64,000 nucleotides of DNA, taken from positions 3,218,775 to 3,282,774 of the forward strand of contig CAUJGJ010000185.1 of the NCBI GenBank assembly GCA_963170055.1. The letters are read 5' to 3'. The notes under the pieces are model-generated. The model had not been told where the DNA came from and did not search any database. It saw only the letters and a list, made by a program, of their open reading frames with translations. The position numbers and the translations under genes were made by a program. Shown here piece after piece: positions 45,211-56,453 of the stretch (positions are counted from its first letter, which is position 1; every line of letters starts with the position of its first letter). The stretch is from Halisarca cf. caerulea (lineage: Eukaryota; Porifera; Demospongiae; Chondrillida; Halisarcidae).

Positions 45211-48200
45211 TGAGGCAAGATGGCGGACATGACGGGCGAGCGTCAACTTCGGCTCTAAAATTGCCCGACTGAGTGATTGCCAAGTTCGATTTAGCTAATT
45301 CGTCACTGTTGTTGCCCTGTGATTCATTCCACAATGATTACACCTTCTAGTAGCGAGGATCAGTCATCTACGTCGATGAAGAAGGCGCCCTGCTCTGTTT
45401 GTGGGAGATTGATGCCTGTCAGGTTGGATGGCAATGTGAAGAAGCATGGTCCTGTCGCAAACCGATGCTCTGGCTCTGGGCTCAGCCCCTCCAATCATCA
45501 CTCGAGCGCAATTACCCCTGATCCAGCATCTTTATCTACCGTCGGTACGGTTCCGTCTTCATCAGAGCCAGAAACATCTCTCGACATCAACCCTGGTCGC
45601 TCTTTGGTGAAACCCCTGAGACGCATACCGCGCGCAAGTCGACTTGTTGCTGCCGAAAAATTGACTTCTATCGTGGACGACGTTGTCTCCTTGAACAACC
45701 ATGATGCCTGGGAACGACTGTTCTTGTTTGGCAGACGTTGTTTAGCCGCTCCCGGCAGAGGGGGACGTCGGAGGGGACTAGCAGCTCAGGTAGCTTGTGC
45801 ATTAAGAGATGAATGCGATCGCGAGATTGGGAATGCCACCCAAAATCGGCCAATCAATAGTTCGCCTCATTCCCTCGCGGACAGGGTCTCTCGTAAGCTG
45901 GAGGATGGGGATTTCAAAGGAGCAGTCCGTCTGGCCAGCTCAGATGAATCTTTTTCAGATGAAAGTGAGAGGGTACTGATGCAACTGAGAGAGAAACATC
46001 CTGACCCACATCCTGAGACTTCCTTCCCTCAGTTTGTCGTCCCTGAAAGCCCCTTGCATGTCTTTCCTTCAACTGTAGTGAAGGCTATCTATTCCTTCCC
46101 AGCTGGCTCAGCAGGTGGTCCAGATGGTCTCCTCCCCCAACACTTGAAAGACATGATCACCATCTCACGAAACGAAGACTCTCAGTTCGTATCATCCTTA
46201 ACCAAATTTGTTAATTTGGTTATTTCAGGAGAGATTGCTGCTACTGCACGACCATTCTTCTTTGGTGCCACTCTCATAGGCCTGAATAAGAAGGATGGAG
46301 GGGTCAGGCCCATAGCAATTGGCTGTACCCTCAGACGTCTTGCCGCTAAGTGTGTCAGCCTAATGGTTCGAGAGAATATGGGCGAGCTGCTCTTCCCTCT
46401 ACAGCTTGGGTACGGCACTCCCTTGGGGGCTGAAGCAGTTGTTCATGCTGCCCGGTCTTACCTTGCTGGTCTGGAGTCTGGCTACCTCATGTGTAAGCTA
46501 GATTTTAGCAACGCGTTCAACTGTGTCAGGCGTGACAAGATGCTCTTGGCCGTCCTCTCCAAGGCTCCTCATGTCTTCCCCCTTGCATTCGCTGCCTATA
46601 GTCGTCCATCCTTCCTGTACTACGGGAGTAGTACAATTTTCTCATCAGAGGGAGTACAGCAAGGGGACCCACTTGGACCCCTGTTGTTTTGCATTGCCAT
46701 ACATGATATGGTAAGGAGCCTCAGAAGTGAGTTCAGAGCATTTTACTTGGACGACGGAATTCTTGGAGGAACTCTTGAAGACGTGAAGTCCGATCTGTTG
46801 AAGATTGAATCAGCTGCTAAAGAAATCAACTTATCTCTTAACCACAGCAAATCCGAAATCATCTGTGTGGATGTTTCTTCACAGTCAGCCATGCTTTCTT
46901 TTGCTTCATCTCTGATTTCTACTCCACCAGAGAATGCCACTCTTTTAGGTTCTCCTATAGGTGGCAGTCAATCCATCGTCTCTTGTCTAAACAGCAAGAT
47001 TGACAGCCTCAAGATTCTTGGTGGTAGATTAAAGCAGCTTCATGCCCATGATGCTCTCTGCCTCTTGTGTAATGCCTTCTCCCTGCCTAAAGTCTTGTAT
47101 ATCCTGAGAACAGCACCCTGTGCTGAATCCCCCCTACTCCAAGACTTTGATGACATCCAAAGGTCACTCCTGGAGTCCATCTGCAACATCCAGATCAGTG
47201 ACATTGGATGGTTACAGGCTACTCTCCCCATCAAAGCGGGTGGTCTGGGTATCCGGAGTCTAGTCTCGCTGGCACCTTCTGCCTTTTTGGCTTCTGCCGC
47301 AGCCTCTTCTCCCACGGCCCTGGCCATCCTGCCTCAGAGAACCTCTCCTGACAACTCTGCCACCTGCAAAGCCCTGGAAGTCTGGAGAAGTGCCACATCA
47401 GCCGATCCACCCTCTGGCCTCAATGCTTGCAGGCAAAAATGCTGGGATTCCCCCATCATCCAAGGGCAATTTGCTTCACTTTTGGATGGGGCTGACCTGG
47501 TATCCAGAGCTCGTTTGTTGACTTCTCAACAGAAGGAGGCAGGAGCCTGGCTCAATGCCCCTCCTATCACATCTCTTGGCCTTAGGATGGACAATGAGTG
47601 CATCAGAGTGGCTGTTGGCCTCCGTTTGGGATCTTCTCTTTGCCAGCCTCACAGGTGTTCACTTTGTGGTGAACAAGTAAGCAATCTAGGGTTGCACGGC
47701 CTCAGCTGCAGGAGAAGCCCTGGTAGGATCGCCCGACATGCGGCACTAAACGATTTGGTGAAGCGTGCCCTTGCTGCAGCAGACGTTCCCGCTCAACTGG
47801 AGCCCCATGGCCTTTCACGGTCTGATGGTAAACGTCCTGACGGAGTTACCATCATCCCATGGAGAAATGGTCGATCTCTGGTATGGGATGTCACCTGCAG
47901 GGATTCCTTTGCGCCTACCTACTTGCATCTCTCTAGCTCTAGAGCAGGATCTGTAGCAGACCAGGCCGCTATGGACAAACAGCGGAAGTATTCTGACTTC
48001 GCAAGATCTTACCACTTTGTACCAATTGCAGTGGAATCTTCGGGAGCATTTGGAAAGGATGCATTAGAATTTTTTCAAGATTTAGGTAGACGTACAAAAT
48101 CACAAACTAAAGATGTTTTATCATATCACAAACTTTGTCAGAGGATTAGTGTCACTATTCAGCGTTTCAACACTGTATCAATTTTAGGTTGCTTAGGCAA

Positions 48201-48391
48201 GGCTTAGTGACAATTTAGCTTCTTTTTTTTTAATTTCATTTTATTTTATTTCATCATTGTACATGTCCTGTGCTTTTTTTTTCTTCATCTTGAATAATAT
48301 ATAAAAAAATAAAAAAAAAAAAAAAAATAAAAAAAAAAAAAAAATAAAAAAAATAAAAAAAAAAAAAAATAAAAAAAAAAAATAAAAATAA

Positions 48392-48433
<42 letters not shown>

Positions 48434-51400
48434 CTATAATATCTATCTGTATATACATTATGCCACAATGTAGGTATTGAGCCCAACGATTAACCTTTGT
48501 CTAGAGAAAGTTTGCAGCAGAAAAGTGGAAATTGACAAGACAGTGCCCATTTAGATATTGTAGCAGACAACTTCTGGAGACATGGCCGAAATGCATTCTT
48601 TGACATAAGGGAATTCTACCCAATAGCACAGGGTTACTGTCTAACTAGTGTTGAAGCTTGCTGCACATCTAGAGAACAGGAGAAGAGGTGCAGCTAATGA
48701 CGGAAGAGTCAGAGAAGTAGAGAAAGGGACCTTTCCCCCCTTGTCTTCTCAAAATTGGGAGGGGTTGCTCCAGTAGCATCAGTGACCTACAAGAGATTGG
48801 CATCCCTCAATACAGACAAGAGGGACCAATTGTATTAGGTACCATCAGCTGGATCCATGCCAATTAACTCTCTTTTGCCCTCTTGAGGTCCTTCAGTAGA
48901 TGTTTAAGTGGGTTTACTACAAAAACTTCCCAGAAGTACCACTGTTCAAGACATGGAAGTGGCCAATGCTAACAGCAGGATTGACACCCCAAATCTGTAA
49001 TTAGTAAACTTAACATATTATGTCAACTTGTGTAAGCAATCTACTATGCATGCCATATTCATTGCATTACTTTTTGGGAATTGCTTTTCAATAAAAAAGA
49101 GGGAATAAATGCATTCATACACTTGTTACCCCGCAACTTGGTGGATATGCCTAATATATGACCTGTGCAAAGTATAAGATTGCGTAATCATGAGTGTATG
49201 TTATTTATATATAATCACAAAACTTCCTGCATTCATGTGTGCACACATGCACATCAACTAATTAATACATACAGTATATACCAAAAAAGGTTCACGTGAT
49301 TATGTTGAGATCATTGAATCTTCACGCCATGATCCTGAACAGTCTCAATTTTGCTGTGATTCGTGGAGAGTCCCATGAAAGTACTACAGTGCGGACAGCA
49401 TCGAGATTTTTACTTGCTAATGCAAGGAATTTCACGAAGTGGAGCCTTTCTTTTGACGCTTCCACTACGAATTTATTTTCCAGGTGAGAAGAGGTTCCAT
49501 AAAGTTTGTTTTTTTTTTCAGCAAAATTTCTTTAGACACAATACAACACAATAATCCATGTAATCATACAAATTGAATATACAGTAGTTATGAATATACA
49601 ATAGTTATGATAGTGTTACTCGATAGCTCCAGCAATGAGTGCTGGAGAATCTACTGTCTTCATTTATGATTGGTACAAAAAACGTCCCCCTCTGATACAT
49701 ATGATGGCTGAATTGATGAGGGAGAATGAAAGGCAGCATCTGATTGTGCTCATTACTGATGAGTAGGGTGTACTCGTCTTGTCAGAGATGAGATTAGCCA
49801 GTCGTTTGATGGTGATCAATGCAGATGGTCCCATTCCTCCACTTGTCGACATTACAAAAGGAGAAAAGGTGCCCCCTTCAACCTCAATGACCTTTCTCTT
49901 ATATATCCTCCTTTTGTCTAGCTTGTGCTTCTGCAAGCATGAGGAAATTGATGAAGAGCTTTTTGAGGGTGCATAAGCATTGAACACTTTAACATCAAAG
50001 AATACCGTTGTTTTGTTTTTGTCCCAACAGTCCTTTGCACAGACGTCAAGTCTTGCATTATCTTCTGTGTTGGTAGATCGATAGGTGAAGCTCTCTCCAC
50101 TGAGTGGCTGGAGTGTGGGCTCCGTAGAGATACAAGGGCAAACTTCTGTGAGAAGTTCATCAAGCAGATCCCTGACCTTAATGTGCCTGATGATGAGAAA
50201 AGTACCCTTTGGGCAGCTGAATGCATGACTAATGCTGAAGGGTGCACTGCAAGTACAGTGAGATGGGAGGTGACAGATGGGCCAACCATACCGCAGACAT
50301 AGAGCATTGTCGAAGGCCTGATTGTGACATTTGAAGCCAAATTCTGGCATGGAGCGTGCATCTTCATAGTGTGAGCTGTGAAGATGCACCTTTCTGATGA
50401 GTGTATTCAATGGTGGTCTGAATCTTCTGTGTGAGTTTAGATATAATTTCATTGGCCTGGATAGTGATCCTTTGCTGATTGGAATCTGTGCCTCTTTTCT
50501 AGCTCTTTTTGGGTGAGGAAGACTGTTGTGGATCTTCACTAGTGTGGTTCCAGATACCGTCGATCAACCTAGGGGGAAGTTACTTTCCTTGATGCATCAT
50601 GCTGAGATTTGCTCATTTGGGAAGGCTTGACAACTCCTATTCCACCTAACTTGGCTGGGAGTGACAGTAATTCCCTCTCTTGATCACTACATGCTTGTTG
50701 CCCTGTCAGAGCAGGGAGAAATTTGTGGCGTAATGCTGATCATCACTAGTAACTCTCATCAGGTATATCCATTTGCTTGCCATGCCTCTTGTAAATACAG
50801 TCAGGGCTACCTGTGGGTGACACAGTGCGAGAGAACTTCAATGCTAGAGATACACTCCTGCACATGCTTGGTGATGTACTCCCTTAGAAAAAGTTCATGT
50901 CCTATGGATCCTCCCAGGTATTCCTTTCCTTCTGTGATGATGGATAGATTGGTTCCCTTGAAAATACCTTGGGATTTATCCAGAAGATGCTGTTTCACCG
51001 GGAGATGAGACTTGGATGCATTAGGGAAATTTCCAAAGGCTGGGCCCAAATCACTGATTTTGTCCCACCACATAAAGGGGATAGCTTGCCGGCACCGGCT
51101 GCATCATCCGCATACCATACTTGCAGAAAATCCTACTTCAGCTTATCAATCAAGGGAATGGTGGATATAGCATAAAAAGCCATTGCCAGGGGGTCCCCAA
51201 GTTACTCCTTCTTGGGAAGTGATAAAATCACCATCTATAAAGAGGCAAGATGGTACCCAATATGTATTCATAATAATTGGAGCAAGGAGGGGGAATATGT
51301 TCTGAATGTTGTGTAGCGACTTGTCGGTTAATTGAATTAAAAGCATTTGATGCATTAACAAAGAGAATGGCCACACATTCCTCCTTCTAAAAGATGTCAG

Positions 51401-54273
51401 TAAGAGCGTGAATTGCAGGCTCACAGCCAGACATATGGGATACACAGAGTTGTTGGTCACCAATGACACGGAGTAAATCTTCTTTGGTACACTGGATGAC
51501 TGCTCTTCCGATCAGTCTTCTCAAGCACTCACCAACTCCAATAGGGCGGACTCCTGGACATTTGTCCAAGGCAATCAGACGGCATGCAACAAGGGTCTTG
51601 GTGCCATCAGGATCAAAATACTGTGTGCAGAGTCTCTTACATAAGAGAACAATAGTCACAAAATTCGCTGGAGGATTGATTGAATGACAAACACATTCTT
51701 TTCCAGGCACTAATTCAAGACCTGATGGGCCAGCGGATCCGCTCATGCGTTCAATTGTTTGTCGGATTGTGGTTGCCGATATTGATTCAAAAGCTATTGG
51801 ATGATTCAAGCATAATCTGATGGGGCCACCATACATGATTGCTTCTGGTCTTAAGGGTTGTAGTTCGGGATACTTGTGTGGTCTTTTGTAGACCTTCTAT
51901 CTGGCTGAACATCAGAGAGTAGCAAATGATTTGTCATTTCTTTGCTCAGTAATAAGCCATATAGCTGCCTTGACATTACCCACAGACAAAAGCCTATCGA
52001 AGGCCTTTGCAATCTTCACTTTATCATGTCCTTCATGATGTAGCTAGGTTTCAAAAAGTTATCACAAACGTTATCTACTTTGCCAAAAGTCTTTCAGAAG
52101 TTTGCAAATGAAAATATGCAAGGTGGTAAGAGCTGTTTCAAGGAAAACTCAGAAGAGCAACAGTGGGTAGCCATTATTGTTTCTGTATATTTTTGTCACA
52201 TGAGTGCTTACAGTAATGCTGCAGTGGAGTAGATACATACTGTACATGGGGGGGTGGGGGTGGGGGGGCAGATTATGTGGGTACATTTATGGCAACATTA
52301 TATATATTTGTCTATGTAGTGATAATCATCTAATAAAATATGAGCATATTAATACTATGCACATTGAGTAACTCAGTTAACTGTTACATGTGTCAAAATA
52401 CTTTCTCCTTAATTTTCTTTTGTTTTGTTTGGATTGACCTGGTTTCATGCAGGGGCCAGCCCTTCCTGCTGATTTATTGGGGGGACCATTGCCCTCCCCC
52501 CCAGCCCCCCCTGTTCCTACTCCCCTGTGCTGCACTGTTTGCGTACTTGGAGAAAGACAAAACTTTAAAGTGAGCTTCAAATCACAAAAATCACTTCAGG
52601 TTAGACTAAAATATGAAATTATCTATACCTATCATAATCACGAGCAAAATTTACAAGGCCATCATTGGCATGATCCCACTCAATTGACGTGATCTTGGGT
52701 ATTTCAAGGCATGGTCACGTCTACTTCATGGCGTGATCACTTCACTTCACGTAAACTTTTTGGTATATAACGTACTTACACAATGGAGAAATGTAAGTAC
52801 CAAACAATGTCATGGTAATTTACCAAAGAAGGAAGCACTTAGGTTCTGTTAACAGATGTGCAGATAGTTTTGTAAACGCATGTGTTGTGATGTGCTTACA
52901 AAAGTGGCTATTTTTGGTATCCAATTACAAAAGTATATGTTCACTCATGGATTTACTGTGTTTTCGTGTAAGCAGTCAATGTATATCCATTGCTAAGTGT
53001 ATGTTTCAAAACCATCTGTATATGTTTAAAACATCCCTTCAAAATTGTATATAGCACAGTTTTTAAATGAGTATGTGCATTAAAAATGTCATTTAAAAAT
53101 TGACCTGTCAACAAACCTGATATATGTCAATGTAGTCTGTTCTTAACCTTTTCAAACTGCCCTCAATACCATTCATAATATGATGTCTGGTCAATCCACG
53201 TGCATTAGGACTAGAGTCCATTATTCCACAAACTTTAGTAGCAATTACAAGCCTGTGCCGTAACTCTTGTTTCTTACTCAGCCAAGTACCAATAATTTCT
53301 TCTGAAAGACCATTTTGATAAACATCAGCCGTATCAATGAAATTACCTCCTGCTGCAACAAACTGATCTAGCAAGGCATGGGACTCGGCTTCATCAGTTT
53401 GCCCTGGTCTGCCCATCTGTATAAACACAGTGAAGAAATGATCCTACTAAATATGAGCAGTCTTAAATTGTGGCATAATAATAAAAGCTCACACGCAAGA
53501 GCATGGCATAACATAGCAAGCTGTAACATAGAATATACATACAGTACTATGCTTAATAAATTGATCACGGTAAACAATTTAACACCTTAACCAGTGGTTA
53601 TACAGGAATTCAATAATCCTATACCAACATAGAAGTAGATATACAATTATACAAAGGGAAAACAGAGATAACATTATGTTTGCACAGTAGTTTGCTATGA
53701 CTGTATATCTTTTGATTTTCAATGTAATTATAGTACAGAAAGTATTTACTATATACATATTATGTTTAATGGTGTAGCAAAATAATAGCATTCCTTCCAT
53801 TTGAACAAAATTAGTTGGAATAATTGTGTTTGCCAATCCCTATAGCAGACATTGTTTATGTTTATGAATTGATTACATACTAAAATTGACAGTATTATTT
53901 GGAATATACAATTAATTTCCATCCCTAATAATGTCTAATAGATCATGAGCATACATACATAGTAACTCGAAAGACAAATATCCTAGCTATATCATTTATC
54001 AAGTTAGGTAAAAAAAGAATTGTGGATCTCAGATAAGTTATTTAGGGGAGGGGTGGGGGGTGTAAAGGAGGCAAGGTTTCTTTCAGGAAATAATCAGGGG
54101 TAACAATACAGCTCAGTGTAGTGATGTATGTACAGTGGAAGAAAAGTATGTGGTCTCATAGAGGTACATATCATCTAGGTGCGACCAACAGAACTGTAGT
54201 ATCTGTGATGCAACCTAGACACACTGCCAAATCATACCTCTGTGCTACTCCGTCCGAACGTCATTGTCCCCAT
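40536..54273 (-). CDS. Aldo-keto reductase (338 aa), with a 10-kb transposon-laden intron
   Basis: NADPH-dependent aldo-keto reductase of the roughly 330-residue (alpha/beta)8 barrel type. Exons on minus: 54273-54238, 53416-53117, 42987-42814, 41798-41701, 41244-41060, 40984-40848, 40622-40536. The sum is 1017 nt with all phases matching. Start: ATG of [12 protein letters not shown], at the family's LGTMTFG strand. The catalytic tetrad is visible: Asp in NFIDTADVY, Tyr in DVYQNG, Lys in LVIATKV, His in IYQTHCWD (spanning the exon 2/3 join). Further conserved parts: [65 protein letters not shown], and the [13 protein letters not shown] tail. Substrate cannot be predicted. Intron 2 (53116-42988) holds an intact LINE and a decayed one, MITEs, and a second copy of exon 3 (43289-43116) that lacks a consensus donor. 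Confidence 0.92.
42812..43415. repeat. Exact 302-bp tandem duplication
   Basis: Two adjacent copies, 42812-43113 and 43114-43415, read as identical over about 302 bp. The unit begins at ACTTGAAGTGTGATGAG and ends at ACACAGACGTG. It covers aldo-keto reductase exon 3, its acceptor and part of the preceding intron. Absence of divergence means a very recent event or an assembly artefact. Confidence 0.93.
43116..43289 (-). pseudogene. Duplicated copy of aldo-keto reductase exon 3
   Basis: A second copy of the 174-nt exon 3 sits 302 bp upstream in transcript order and appears identical in sequence. The acceptor (TATCTAG before ACTCAC) is kept. The donor changes from GTAAGG after the true exon to GTTCAC here, because the duplication breakpoint falls at the exon edge. 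The exon is 58 codons in phase 0, so inclusion would lengthen the barrel without a frameshift. Skipping is more likely given the weak donor, hence the pseudo-exon call. Confidence 0.75.
43461..43645. repeat. (TA)n microsatellite
   Basis: About 185 bp in aldo-keto reductase intron 2, shortly after the exon 3 tandem duplication. Confidence 0.95.
43946..44281. mobile_element. Pogo-like MITE, second copy of the 40068 family
   Basis: 336 bp, starts CAGTAGAACCTCGCATATCC and ends GGATATGAGAGGTTGCACTG, bordered on both sides by (TA)n. Internally CTCACTCAACCGGGCAGTG and ACCCCTTGGTCCCAAACTG match the 40068 copy in reverse. In aldo-keto reductase intron 2. Confidence 0.87.
45151..45206. repeat. (TA)n tract abutting the 5' end of the intact LINE
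   Basis: 56 bp of TA directly followed by the LINE's presumed 5' UTR; a matching TA tract closes the 3' end at about 48396-48430. Confidence 0.95.
45207..48400 (+). mobile_element. Probable full-length RLE LINE, family 1
   Basis: The element lies between two (TA)n tracts. Its 5' UTR seems to begin right after the tract ending at 45206 (GAGGCAAGATGGCGG) and is about 125 bp long. The 3' UTR after the stop at 48207 is short and T-rich, then A-rich with repeated A5-A15 runs joined by T, running into (TA)n from about 48396. No obvious target-site duplication other than the TA repeats themselves. Confidence 0.75.
45334..48207 (+). CDS. Intact RLE-type non-LTR retrotransposon polyprotein (957 aa; Zn finger, RT, endonuclease)
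   Basis: Single uninterrupted ORF for target-primed reverse transcription, in an intron of the aldo-keto reductase gene on the opposite strand. Residue numbers run from the ATG at 45334 (an in-frame GTG lies at 45319). An N-terminal zinc-finger-like motif has C20, C23, H38, C45 and ends in NRCSGS. Reverse transcriptase: [43 protein letters not shown] at about 442-450, and the catalytic FYLDDG with Y471-D474. After the thumb comes a CCHC knuckle C775-x2-C778-x9-H788-x3-C792. Then follows a restriction-like (PD-(D/E)XK) endonuclease with P835-D836 and W851-D852-V-T. This order (finger, RT, CCHC, RLE) is that of the R2-like groups. There is no APE domain. The exact clade was not determined. Confidence 0.9.
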   Translation: MITPSSSEDQSSTSMKKAPCSVCGRLMPVRLDGNVKKHGPVANRCSGSGLSPSNHHSSAITPDPASLSTVGTVPSSSEPETSLDINPGRSLVKPLRRIPRASRLVAAEKLTSIVDDVVSLNNHDAWERLFLFGRRCLAAPGRGGRRRGLAAQVACALRDECDREIGNATQNRPINSSPHSLADRVSRKLEDGDFKGAVRLASSDESFSDESERVLMQLREKHPDPHPETSFPQFVVPESPLHVFPSTVVKAIYSFPAGSAGGPDGLLPQHLKDMITISRNEDSQFVSSLTKFVNLVISGEIAATARPFFFGATLIGLNKKDGGVRPIAIGCTLRRLAAKCVSLMVRENMGELLFPLQLGYGTPLGAEAVVHAARSYLAGLESGYLMCKLDFSNAFNCVRRDKMLLAVLSKAPHVFPLAFAAYSRPSFLYYGSSTIFSSEGVQQGDPLGPLLFCIAIHDMVRSLRSEFRAFYLDDGILGGTLEDVKSDLLKIESAAKEINLSLNHSKSEIICVDVSSQSAMLSFASSLISTPPENATLLGSPIGGSQSIVSCLNSKIDSLKILGGRLKQLHAHDALCLLCNAFSLPKVLYILRTAPCAESPLLQDFDDIQRSLLESICNIQISDIGWLQATLPIKAGGLGIRSLVSLAPSAFLASAAASSPTALAILPQRTSPDNSATCKALEVWRSATSADPPSGLNACRQKCWDSPIIQGQFASLLDGADLVSRARLLTSQQKEAGAWLNAPPITSLGLRMDNECIRVAVGLRLGSSLCQPHRCSLCGEQVSNLGLHGLSCRRSPGRIARHAALNDLVKRALAAADVPAQLEPHGLSRSDGKRPDGVTIIPWRNGRSLVWDVTCRDSFAPTYLHLSSSRAGSVADQAAMDKQRKYSDFARSYHFVPIAVESSGAFGKDALEFFQDLGRRTKSQTKDVLSYHKLCQRISVTIQRFNTVSILGCLGKA
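48480..48850 (+). pseudogene. Short family-2 LINE endonuclease remnant
   Basis: Plus-strand frames read [30 protein letters not shown], then in another frame [19 protein letters not shown] and [14 protein letters not shown]. These are diagnostic of the same endonuclease part as at 49.7-50.5 kb. The fragment directly follows the 3' tail of the intact family-1 LINE. Confidence 0.75.
49650..51900 (-). pseudogene. Decayed family-2 RLE LINE (RT plus endonuclease)
   Basis: A second family, clearly distinct from the intact one. Upstream part (51387-51836 minus): [46 protein letters not shown]. The palm region at 51.15-51.47 kb is broken ([13 protein letters not shown]). The downstream ORF 50539-49664 (291 codons) keeps [17 protein letters not shown], a Cys/His cluster ([15 protein letters not shown]), [38 protein letters not shown] and a terminal [18 protein letters not shown]. 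Asp in ARLD and FFDVKV fit a PD-(D/E)XK nuclease. Lies in aldo-keto reductase intron 2, same strand as that gene. Confidence 0.82.
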
Positions 54274-54520
54274 GCATATTTTTGATACCTGCAGTCCGCA
54301 TTTACCCAAAAAAGTTAACGGAAGGGCCTTAGACGCTGGTTGACACATCCTATATACGTATATAGCAGAAAGATACCTGTCCACGTTTAGTTGTAGTATC
54401 TATGGTCTCACCACGAGCTCACCAAGAGCTCAGCACAGTCTCGCGTAGCCACACCCACTTAGTCTCGGAACGAGACCCAACTTCTGACGTCACTCCTGTC
54501 GCTGTGAAAAGTTGGATCGT

Positions 54521-54715
54521 ACCCAGACCCACTTCCGGCCGTCATTTTATTCTCGCCGGTGTCATAATGATATGCCCCCCCCCCCCCGTAGATATGAGGA
54601 CCCCAGTCCCCAAATCTACGTAGATATGGGGACCAATACAGCGATGTGCTATATGATTTAGATCTTTAAGTTCTTTTACAGGCGAGAATAAAATGGCGGC
54701 CAGAAGTGGGTCTGG
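54521..54715. repeat. Inverted repeat upstream of aldo-keto reductase
   Basis: AGACCCACTTCCGGCCGTCA.TTTATTCTCGCC at 54521-54556 pairs with GGCGAGAATAAA.TGGCGGCCAGAAGTGGGTCT at 54681-54715; the loop is about 125 bp and includes a C11 run. Confidence 0.82.
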
Positions 54716-54740
54716 GTACGGGACTAGACTAACACCCATA

Positions 54741-54870
54741 GTCTCGTGTACACAGACCCGCTTCTCGCCTCCATTTTTTATTATGACGTCATTTGGTCGG
54801 CGACCAAATGACGTCATAATAAAAAATGGAGGCGAGAAGCGGGTCTGTGTTACACGAGACTATAACACCC
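54741..54870. repeat. Near-perfect 130-bp hairpin
   Basis: Arms of about 64 bp from GTCTCGTGTA to its complement TACACGAGAC, centre TTTGGTCGGCGACCAAA, with one inserted T in the right arm. Shares the GTCTCGT edge and CGCC.CCATTTTT core with the 37781 hairpin. Confidence 0.9.
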
Positions 54871-54998
54871 ACTCTTGCCGCCATTTGTCTGGTTACGCGA
54901 GACAACCTCAACTGCTTTGAGCTGTATGTGTGGTGTCTTCATGGTCTAGTCGTATAGACGTAAATATTGAGGAGCCTATGGTTTCTGAACACTTTCAG

Positions 54999-55363
54999 AC
55001 AGACTAGTGGATATTAGTTCAGGTATTGAATGTGATTATCTGAAGTTTTATCAAGAATTAATGGCGGTTTCTTTTCAAAGAATGGATTTAGATTCACATA
55101 TGCATAAAAAGCAGGTAAATCAGATGGGATTATTACTCATAATACTGGTAGTAATGATGAAAGCGTATTGTTCGCTTTGAAGTTTGTGATCCTGCATGCA
55201 ATGGACACTTGAACTTCTTGTATCTAAATAAAAGTAATTGAATTGTATTGCGATAGTCATACTGCATACGATCTTTGCAGCCCACAAAAACTCCATTTGG
55301 AACTGCTAACCATTGTATATGCTGTCTGTCTGTATGTATGACTTGTATATGTGCATATGTATG

Positions 55364-55458
<95 letters not shown>

Positions 55459-56401
55459 TATGGTATAATATGTACAATGTATGTCTCCGAACTGCTTGTT
55501 ATTTTCATATATGTGCATACTCAGTCTAGTGTGTTATTTGTATATGTATGGCTTTTATATATTCATATTTGTATTTGTATGTCTTGTGCTCCTTGACATT
55601 GTTTTGTTTTTCCCTTTTCTTTTCTGTACATGCCTTGCCAGGTTTTCCTATGACTAGTATACTTTTACTTGTCACCTGTACCCCTGTGTCCGAGGCTTGA
55701 TCTCTTTCTTTTGATCATTTTTGTATCCATTATTACCCAGTTGGAAGTAATAATGAGTGTTCCCCCTATCGTTTGATAGGAGTACGGATAGAGTGTCTAT
55801 TGTAGGAGCATAGACATAGTATAGAGTGTCCACGGTAGGAGTAGGCCGTACCTATGTATTGCTGTACTTAATTATTGCTATAGGTGGTACTGTCGTTATC
55901 ACATCCTAGACTAATATATGTTTGTCAACCCATGTCAAAACTTCAAAAGGAAAGAAATGATATAATTATTATTGTTCGTTCCACTAACCGGTGATTCATA
56001 TGTTTGTGTGATAATATTATGCTATCGTCAACATACATTTTATTTTGAAGCCCTCTTGCCCATCCAATTATATATATATTATATATTATATTTTTGTATC
56101 CTGGTGTGGGGCGGATTATGGGTTGATCAAAGGAAAGTGTGCTGACATTTGTGATGTAGCACAGGTCACTGATATACGCACACTTCCTAATTGATGTCAA
56201 TTGATGTCAATTAATAGTACAAGTGACTAGAACTGATCAACTCCAGATGAGACTGTACACACCAACAGTCAACAGTGAATGGTTGCCAGGATACAAATTA
56301 ATTATATCCTGTCCAGGTGTGCTACAGCAGAAAATATAGTGTTGATGATCTTGGGCTTTGCCCTTGGTTAATCAGTACTGTATTTCTGCTGTAGCACACC
56401 T

Positions 56402-56453
<52 letters not shown>

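Noticed and set aside
45319..45333. GTG at 45319 as LINE start
   Set aside because: Eukaryotic initiation at the in-frame ATG 45334 is more likely; the five extra residues carry no motif.
49918..50367. 149-codon minus-strand frame
   Set aside because: Overlaps the LINE endonuclease frame of the same strand in another phase; shadow of it.
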